DNA of 11,155 nucleotides from JAWBOW01 sp038825775 (lineage in GTDB: Archaea; Nanobdellota; Nanobdellia; Woesearchaeales; WAPY01), in NCBI GenBank assembly GCA_038825775.1, contig JAWBOW010000031.1, forward strand, positions 1 to 11,155, read 5' to 3'. How positions within the stretch are numbered: the first letter of the stretch is position 1; the number at the start of each line of letters is the position of its first letter. Under the pieces are notes generated by a model. The model searched no databases. It saw only the letters and a list, made by a program, of their open reading frames with translations, and was not told where the DNA came from. Below, piece by piece: positions 1 through 6,000 of this stretch. Both the position numbers and the translations under genes were made by a program.

Positions 1-2
1 AA

Positions 3-311
3 ATGTATAAGAAAATAAAAAAATTATTCGAAATAAAATTTGAAATAGAAGAAAACATAAGAAAAGAGAACGATATTTATTATGATTATAAACCATATTT
101 TGATTTGGATGATATCTATTTTAAATACCCTGAACTTAAAAAAGTAAGCTTTTTCACAGGTCTTATATACGATTATATCACTGTAAATATTCAAGAAACT
201 ATGCTAAAAGAATACCTAGATAAATATGAAGAAAATGATATAAAATCATTTTTAATCATAAACTACATCAAAAGAATATGCAAGGAGGCTGAAAATGAAA
301 AAAATAATTAA
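3..311 (+). CDS. Hypothetical protein, possibly 5'-truncated
   Basis: I do not recognise this 102-residue protein. It is Lys/Glu/Ile/Tyr-rich, with an N-terminal charged helix-like stretch (about residues 1-25) and a tyrosine- and aspartate-rich middle (about 26-60). There is no signal peptide, membrane segment or cysteine motif. The ATG at position 3 is the first codon available in frame. The window begins two bases earlier, so neither a ribosome site nor a more upstream start can be judged. The gene leads the plus-strand operon seen here, overlaps the next gene by 17 bp, and carries that gene's ribosome site inside its 3' end. It reads in the same direction as the downstream RepA-like ATPase, so a role in replication or early infection is possible from context only. 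Confidence 0.7.
   Translation: MYKKIKKLFEIKFEIEENIRKENDIYYDYKPYFDLDDIYFKYPELKKVSFFTGLIYDYITVNIQETMLKEYLDKYEENDIKSFLIINYIKRICKEAENEKNN
282..288 (+). promoter_or_regulatory. Ribosome binding site for the gene at 295
   Basis: AAGGAGG lies 6 nt before the ATG at 295, inside the 3' end of the preceding gene. It fixes the start of the 126-residue protein despite the 17-bp overlap. Confidence 0.8.
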
Positions 312-675
312 TCTCTTCCTTTTCTGTAAGAAAAATAAAATCCTACCATATATCTCATTCCCAATATACGTAAATAAAGATAATTTTTCTTTATCTTTAC
401 AAAAATTAATACTAGAATACATTACTGAAGAAATAAATCATATACAAATAGAAAACAAAAAACAATTTATAATTGTAAACTTTTACAATAACCAAGATAA
501 AATAAAAACAATAAGAATTTATAAAATTATGTTTTCTACAAAAACATATGATGTAAAAGAAATAAACGAAGAAATAAAAAAGATATTAGAAAAACCTGTA
601 AAGTTTATTAACTTTGAAGATAATGAATTAAATATTAACATACCAAACATAAAAGTAAGTATAGGAGGTGATTAA
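295..675 (+). CDS. Hypothetical protein
   Basis: This 126-residue protein is not recognised. The N-terminus reads as a short basic and hydrophobic stretch (MKKIINLFLF), but it lacks the length and cleavage region of a convincing signal peptide. The rest alternates short beta-like hydrophobic stretches with Asn/Lys-rich segments and ends in IKVSIGGD, which suggests a small alpha/beta protein. The start is well supported by AAGGAGG at 282-288. The first ~240 bp carry visibly more C than G on the coding strand, unlike the G-richer genes after it; this may only reflect amino-acid use. The gene overlaps its upstream neighbour by 17 bp and ends one base before the next start, so it sits inside the operon leading to the RepA-like ATPase. 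Confidence 0.75.
   Translation: MKKIINLFLFCKKNKILPYISFPIYVNKDNFSLSLQKLILEYITEEINHIQIENKKQFIIVNFYNNQDKIKTIRIYKIMFSTKTYDVKEINEEIKKILEKPVKFINFEDNELNINIPNIKVSIGGD
664..672 (+). promoter_or_regulatory. Ribosome binding site that sets the start at 677
   Basis: GGAGGTGAT lies just before the ATG at 677, with 8 nt between GGAGG and the start. A GTG at 668 is in frame with the downstream gene but lies within this site, so it cannot be the start that the site serves. The ATG at 677 is therefore preferred. Confidence 0.8.
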
Positions 676-676
676 T

Positions 677-1051
677 ATGCTAATGTTTATAGAAGAAATC
701 AAAAGATATAAGACAGATATAGAAAAACTAATAGAATACGAAGAGAAAGAATTAAATGAAGAAGAGAAGAAAGAATATGAGAAACTAAGAATAAGCTTAA
801 GTAAGAAAATGAGAATATCAAGATTAAAACTGGCTATAATAGAATGGTTAGAAAGCTTTACATTAGATGAAATAAAAGAAAAATTCAATTACAAAATAAC
901 AAATGAATATAAACCAAGTACATACAGAAAATGGACAGTAGGAAAAACTATAAAATATTCTTACGTAGAATCTGGAATATATTATGTTATATATCTACCT
1001 AAACATGAAGTAATGAAAGCTTTCATGAAAGAAGTAATAAAGGAGGGATAA
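677..1051 (+). CDS. Hypothetical coiled-coil protein with a possible winged-helix-like C-terminus
   Basis: About 124 residues, with no recognised family. The first half is strongly helical and charged (Glu/Lys-rich, about residues 1-50) and probably forms a coiled coil. The second half has a helix-turn-helix-like stretch (FTLDEIKEKF) followed by an aromatic, beta-like segment (YVESGIYYVIYLP). That pattern is compatible with a small winged-helix DNA-binding fold, but this is inference from pattern only. The start at 677 is chosen because the Shine-Dalgarno GGAGGTGAT lies at ideal distance; a GTG at 668 falls inside that site. The gene begins one base after the previous stop and ends two bases before the ATPase start. 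It could be a partner or loader for that ATPase, but no motif shows this. Confidence 0.75.
   Translation: MLMFIEEIKRYKTDIEKLIEYEEKELNEEEKKEYEKLRISLSKKMRISRLKLAIIEWLESFTLDEIKEKFNYKITNEYKPSTYRKWTVGKTIKYSYVESGIYYVIYLPKHEVMKAFMKEVIKEG
1040..1047 (+). promoter_or_regulatory. Ribosome binding site for the RepA-like ATPase gene
   Basis: AAGGAGGG lies 6 nt before the ATG at 1054, within the last codons of the preceding gene. Confidence 0.8.
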
Positions 1052-1053
1052 GT

Positions 1054-1980
1054 ATGAAAGCTATAACAGATTTAAAGCTTGAATACTTAAATGAAGAAGA
1101 AATAGAAATATTGTTATGCTTATTATACCACAAAGAAAACAAAAAATATAACCTATCATACTACCTAAAAAATCCCAAAGCTATAAGAATGTATGAAGAT
1201 ATAATACTGTATAGGAAAGAAAAAGAGAAGAATAATAATCATGAATTAGAGTTATATATACCAGATAGATTAGAGAAGTATTATAATAGTTTTACTACTG
1301 AAGATATAATGGATTATATGTTTACAATAGGTAAAAAATCATTGATAAGTTTAGAAGATATAGAAAGAAAATTAATTTTAAAAGTGAAAAGATTGTTGAT
1401 ATATAGTAAAACATTTAATGGAATAGTGGGTTATAATGGAGTAGGAAAAACTACCTTTGCTATATACTTGGCTCATCTATTATCACAAAAATATAATGTT
1501 TTGTATATATTTCTAGAAGATAGAGTTATATATGATAAGTTAAAACCATCAATAAAAAAGAAGATAGATTTTATATTTACTTTTGATTTTGAAACAATAA
1601 TAAACTATGCAAGGAGAAGAGATGTAGATGTAGTATTTGTTGATACATTGGCTACAGTAAAAGATAAGAATACAAAGTCATATTTTGATAAAGAAGAGTT
1701 AGTTAAGATGTTATATGGGTTATCATTTGATAAAACTGTATTTTTATTGAATCATATTTTGAAGTCAAAGAAAGTAGAAAAAGCACCCCCTTCTATATAT
1801 AATTCATATACTGCTGCTTTTGCAAATTACCTTGATTTAGGTATTGTAATAGATAGAGAAGGAGATAGGATGAAAGTAAAGATAGAGAAAAGTAGATTTG
1901 AATTAAATCCTGGAGAATTTGATATTTCGATCAAAAAGTTGAGGAATCTCCTTCAAAGAGAAGAAGGAGAAGTAAGCTGA
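1054..1980 (+). CDS. RecA-fold ATPase, RepA/AAA_25-like; probable replicative helicase or recombination ATPase
   Basis: This 308-residue protein has a helical, charged N-terminal region (about 1-115) followed by a RecA-type ATPase core. Visible motifs are Walker A GYNGVGKTT (126-134, Lys132), Walker B VDVVFVDTL (191-199, Asp197) and an NHILK motif (233-237), where RepA-like ATPases usually have a His-His/Lys element. These are followed by SYTAAFANYLD (251-261), matching the usual RGSSAL...D segment, and a basic KIEKSRF near 276-282. The DTL...NH..K...D order is why AAA_25/RepA is preferred over RadA or KaiC. In plasmids and viruses such proteins form hexameric 5'-3' helicases at the replication origin; a Rad55-like role is the alternative. 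The N-terminal part has no recognised domain. The gene closes the plus-strand operon, has a strong ribosome site, and its last 78 bp overlap a convergent resolvase gene. Confidence 0.8.
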   Translation: MKAITDLKLEYLNEEEIEILLCLLYHKENKKYNLSYYLKNPKAIRMYEDIILYRKEKEKNNNHELELYIPDRLEKYYNSFTTEDIMDYMFTIGKKSLISLEDIERKLILKVKRLLIYSKTFNGIVGYNGVGKTTFAIYLAHLLSQKYNVLYIFLEDRVIYDKLKPSIKKKIDFIFTFDFETIINYARRRDVDVVFVDTLATVKDKNTKSYFDKEELVKMLYGLSFDKTVFLLNHILKSKKVEKAPPSIYNSYTAAFANYLDLGIVIDREGDRMKVKIEKSRFELNPGEFDISIKKLRNLLQREEGEVS

Positions 1981-2346
1981 TATGAAGAAGTCTAATCTTT
2001 CTAGAAAAGGTTGTAGATATCGAGGATCAAGTTTTTCTGGGATTAATAGTACTAGTTTTTTATTGATTTCTGTAATTGTATACCATTTATCTTCTAGTAT
2101 GAAGCTGTCTTTTTCTTTAACTTCAAAAGGCTCAATCAAATAGTTTACAATATCTTTTTCTCTTACGATATAACAAATATCTTTTTTCCCTTTTTTTATG
2201 TTTTTCTTACATTCGAGGAAAGAGATTTTAGAGTTTTTGATGATAAGATCTGGTTTACGTGATAGATGATTTCTAATAACTAGTAGATTATTTTTTTCTA
2301 GGAAGTATTTAACTTTGTATTCAAAATTTCTACCTTTACTAAACAT
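1903..2346 (-). CDS. hjc: Hjc-like Holliday junction resolvase (PD-(D/E)xK nuclease)
   Basis: This 147-residue protein opens with a clear archaeal-type Hjc signature: SKGRNFE (Glu9), then R25...S29, PD (32-33, Asp33) and ECK (45-47, Glu45 and Lys47). Glu9, Asp33, Glu45 and Lys47 are the expected metal-binding and catalytic set, in the spacing seen in archaeal Hjc proteins. Such enzymes act as dimers and cut four-way DNA junctions symmetrically. In a virus this would resolve replication or recombination intermediates before packaging. Length is slightly above the typical ~120-140 residues. After about residue 60 it diverges, and the Phe-rich C-terminal ~30 residues lie in the overlap with the convergent ATPase gene, so the tail may have been shaped by that overlap. 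The start overlaps the end of the Cas4-like gene by 8 bp, with only a weak AGG upstream, suggesting coupled translation. Confidence 0.82.
   Translation of the reverse strand: MFSKGRNFEYKVKYFLEKNNLLVIRNHLSRKPDLIIKNSKISFLECKKNIKKGKKDICYIVREKDIVNYLIEPFEVKEKDSFILEDKWYTITEINKKLVLLIPEKLDPRYLQPFLERLDFFISAYFSFFSLKEIPQLFDRNIKFSRI
1947..1970. repeat. 8-bp perfect inverted repeat in the convergent gene overlap; possible weak terminator
   Basis: TCTCCTTC (1947-1954) and GAAGGAGA (1963-1970) are perfectly complementary across an 8-nt loop. The hairpin sits inside the 78 bp shared by the ATPase and resolvase genes, where two opposing operons meet. No T-run follows on the plus strand. On the minus strand a short CTTTTTG lies about 10 nt beyond. 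A bidirectional transcription stop is plausible from the position, but the sequence is not a classic terminator. Confidence 0.4.
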
Positions 2347-2998
2347 CTAATGTACCTATATATTTTACTTGGTATATTTTTCTAGAGGGTGTTACAATTA
2401 TGCTGTTATCTTTGATATTGAAAGGTATTTTATAACTGGATGAATAATTGTTGTTTTTAGTGAATTCTGAGATTTTATCTTGTGTTAAGGGACATTGTTT
2501 TCTGAAGAAGCAGTTTTCACATTCTTCGTATAGAGGTATTTTTTCTCTGTATTTATCTATTCTTTCGTCGAATAGAGTACTTATTTTGTTGATATCATGA
2601 TTTTCGAAAGGGTCAATTTCTTCGATGTTATCTGGTGTAATGATAATAAGTTTTATTGGTAATTCATAGAATTTATGATATCCATAACATTGTAATAGTG
2701 TTTTTTCTGAGATATAAAGTCTAGAGAATGTTTTTAATTCGTATATAATGTTATTGATAATGAAGTCTGGTTTTGCAAAGAATTTAACATTCCTGTAATT
2801 TATTTCTTTTAGATAGGTTTTATTTACATCTTTGAAGAAGCTTTTAATGATATGGTCTATTATTTTACCTTTGTTGGTGGAGGTTGTTTGTAGTTTGAAT
2901 TGTTTTTTATTGAAGCAGGTTATGACATCTGTGAGTAAGGTGTTATTTTGGTATATTTCTTGTTTATCTTTGATTATTTTTTCTAGGATATCTTTCAT
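2339..2998 (-). CDS. Cas4-like PD-(D/E)xK exonuclease with a probable iron-sulphur cluster
   Basis: This 219-residue protein matches the Cas4/AddB-type nuclease layout. It has a single early cysteine (Cys28), a helix with HII (His49), PD (77-78, Asp78), ELK (87-89, Glu87 and Lys89), a QCYGY motif (103-107, the QxxxY element) and a C-terminal Cys160-x2-Cys163-x5-Cys169 cluster. The early cysteine plus the three late ones are the expected ligands of a 4Fe-4S cluster. Family members are exonucleases that process DNA ends; Cas4 proper helps spacer acquisition, but stand-alone copies occur in viruses and may serve recombination. About 50 residues follow the cluster, which is longer than many Cas4 proteins. 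There is no Shine-Dalgarno before the ATG; a 35-bp gap separates it from the tape measure gene. Its end overlaps the Hjc-like gene by 8 bp, so the two are probably co-translated. No CRISPR array or cas1/cas2 is present. Confidence 0.85.
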   Translation of the reverse strand: MKDILEKIIKDKQEIYQNNTLLTDVITCFNKKQFKLQTTSTNKGKIIDHIIKSFFKDVNKTYLKEINYRNVKFFAKPDFIINNIIYELKTFSRLYISEKTLLQCYGYHKFYELPIKLIIITPDNIEEIDPFENHDINKISTLFDERIDKYREKIPLYEECENCFFRKQCPLTQDKISEFTKNNNYSSSYKIPFNIKDNSIIVTPSRKIYQVKYIGTLDV

Positions 2999-3033
2999 AT
3001 TTTATGTTTAGTTTTTTTTATGATGAAAATCCT

Positions 3034-6000
3034 TTATGGAGTTAGTAGCTGTTTGAGAATCCAGTTAGTGTTTGTGTGGGTGGGTTTAGGTGTGATGGTT
3101 TTGAGGTTATTAGTTAGGAATTGTACTGTTTGATCGAATTTATTGACGCTATCACTAAACATTTCTGAGGATTTGAGAAAATCTTCACTTGCTTTTTTAA
3201 TGTTTTCTTCTATTTGTGTATTTAGTTTATTTATTTCTTCTTGTATGCTTTTGGTTAGGGTTATTTGATAACTTTGGCCAAATTGTTTGAAAACTTCTTC
3301 GGGTTCTTTTAGTGGTGTGGAGAATATAGATTGTTGAGTTATGCTTCTTTTTAATGTTTCTCCTAGTTTTGTTAATCTTTCATTTCCTGCTTGTTTACCT
3401 ATTTCTATGGCTTTATTGGCTATGTCATAGAATTTTCTTAGTTCTGTTGGTATTTTTTCTGTTTCTTCTTCTTTAAAGATTTCTTCTATTTCTTTTTTGA
3501 GGTCATCTATTTTGTTTTTGAGTTCGAGTAGGAATTCTTTGTAAATTTTTTTACCTTCTTTCCAGAAGTTGTATATATCTTCTTTATTGAATTTTATTCC
3601 TTTTCTCATTAGTTCTTTGAGGTTTTGTATGATATCTACTTCTATTCTTTGTGCTTGGAGAATGTTTTTAATTTCTTTGTTCATTAGTTCTTTTGTTTTT
3701 TCTAGTGCTTCTTGGTATATATCTTCTAGTATTGCTTTGGAGAAGAAGATTATTCTTTTTTCTTCGGTTTCTTCTTTTTTTATTTCTTCTCTTGCTTTTC
3801 TTAGTTTTGCAGTGTCAATTTTAAGTTTACTAATTTCTTTTTCACTGATTTTTATGTTTTCTAGTAGTCTTGCTAATTCTTTGTAATCTTCTATTTCTTC
3901 TTCTATTTGTTTTATTTCTTTTTGTTTTTCTTTGATGATGTCTTGTATTTTTTGTTTGTATATATCTGTAAGGTAGGGTAGGGAGTAGAGTGTGTTTTGT
4001 ATTTTTTGTATGTATTTTAATTCAATGTCTTTAAGTTTGAATCTATCAAGGTTTTCTTTACTTATTTCTTTTTCTAAATCTGATAATATTTCTTCTGCTT
4101 CTTTTATTTTAAGTTCTTTGGTATTTATTTGTTCTAGTAGTTTTATTCTTAGGTTTTCTAGGCCAATTATTTTTTGTATTAGTTTAACTTCGTTTTGAGT
4201 TAGGTAGAGGTTATTTTGTAGGTATTTACTTGTATCTTTGATAAGGAGGTTAACTTCTTGGAATATTTGATTAGGTTTTAATTCTTGTATTCTAGTTTGG
4301 AATCTATCTAATATTTCGTTAACAGTTATTTCTGTTTGTATTATATCTTTTAATGTTTGTTTAATTTCTTTTGATGATTTTTTGTAGGCGAGTATTCTTT
4401 CGATTTCTTCTTTGTTTAATTGTTTTATGTTTAGGTCTAGGGATTCGAATAGTGCTATTACTTCTGTTTCTTTGAGTTTATCTATTTGTTGTAGTAGTTT
4501 GTTAATATTTTTATTTATGATTTTGTCTATTTCTTTATCTTCTATTCCTATGAATTTGAGTTTAGTTATTAAGCTTTGTATTTTGTACATTTCTTTGAGA
4601 TTATCTATGAGTTCTTGTGTTTTTATTGTTATGTTTTTGAAAAGGGTTTCTTGTTCTTTAATTAGTTCATTTTCTTTATAGAGTAGGTTATTGTATTCTA
4701 GGAGTAATGTATTTTGTTTTGATATATCTGTTGTGTTTTTAATTTTTTCTTCAATATCTAGTAGTTTTTGTCTTGTTTTATTTATTTCTTCTAGGTTTTT
4801 TCTAACTTTGATTATATCATCTGATATATTAATTTCTTTGATAGAGGTTAAATCTTTTTTAAAGTTTGTTATAAAGTCTTTTATTTCTTTTTGTGCTTTT
4901 GAGGTTAAATCTTTTAGGATGTATGATGTTATGTTTCTTTGTATATTTTCGAGTGTTTTGTAGTATTCCATTTCTTGTTTATGTATTTCATCTATTGCTT
5001 TTTTGAATAGTTGTTCTGTAGTTTCGATTTTATTTTGAAAGTTTTTTTGTATTAATTCTATTCTGTCTTGGAATGTTTCTATTTTTTTATTAAGATCATC
5101 TATTTCTTTTGTTAAAGATAATATTTCTTTATGTCTTCTTTCTATTAATCCATGATATTTCATTTCTATTTTTCGTAAGTAAAAAATCATACCTGATAGT
5201 TCTGCTAATCTTTCATTGATTTCTTTAAATTTTTTTTGTTCTTCTGGATCTAGATCTATTGGGTAAAGTTTTTCTCTTTCTTTAACTTTTTCTACTGCTT
5301 CTTTTTCGTATTTTCTTAGTGTTTCTTGAATTGCTTTTATTTTTTCTTCGAATTGGTATATTTCTTCTTTTAGTTCTTTTAATCTCATTTCTTTTAGTTT
5401 TTTATTTCTGAAAGTCATGGTTTTGTTAAAGGCTTCGTTTTCTGCTTGTATTACTTCTTTTTCCATTTCTTTAAGTTTTTGTATTACTTTTATTTTGTTT
5501 TCTTCTAGGTTTTTGATTAATTCTTGGCTTGTTCCTTTTGTTTTTATGTCTAGTTCTTGTACGAATTTTGTTAAGTCTTCATTAATTTTTTCTAATTCTT
5601 TTTCTAGTTTTTTACTGTCTCCAAAGAAGTTTTCTATGAAGTTAGTTTTAGGTTTTATGTAGTCTAATTCTATTGCTTGGGAGAGGATTGTTTTTATGCT
5701 GTTTTTGAATTCTTTTACTGATTCTATTGTTAGGTTTTTATTGATATCTAGTAGTGTTTTATTAATTTTGAAGAATAGATCGAGTAGTTGTTCTGCTTCG
5801 AAGTTTGTTTTTTCGAATAATTCTTTTGTAAATTCTAATCTATTGTTGTAGATGTTTAATAGGTCTATTACTTCTTTGTTTTTATTGGCAAAGTCTTCTG
5901 CTAAACCTACTAATATGATTTTTTCTTTTGAAATACCTTTTATGGCTGCTAGTACTTGGAAATATTGTTTTGTTTGTTCTTCTATATATGTGCTTATTTT

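Noticed and set aside
668..670. GTG as the start of the 677-1051 gene
   Set aside because: It lies inside the Shine-Dalgarno GGAGGTGAT; the ATG at 677 has correct spacing.
628..888. Minus-strand open frame of 86 codons, Ser/Ile/Leu-rich
   Set aside because: It is antisense to the well-supported coiled-coil gene at 677-1051 and has the composition of a reverse-strand shadow.
2339..2998. Cas4-like gene as evidence of a CRISPR-Cas locus
   Set aside because: No repeat-spacer array and no cas1 or cas2 occur in the window; the gene sits in a viral tail and nuclease operon.
3273..3282. Palindrome TTTGGCCAAA
   Set aside because: A single 10-bp palindrome inside the tape measure coding sequence, with no second copy or positional meaning.
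5247..5256. Palindrome GATCTAGATC
   Set aside because: It is explained by the coding sequence for Asp-Leu-Asp and occurs mid-gene without related copies.
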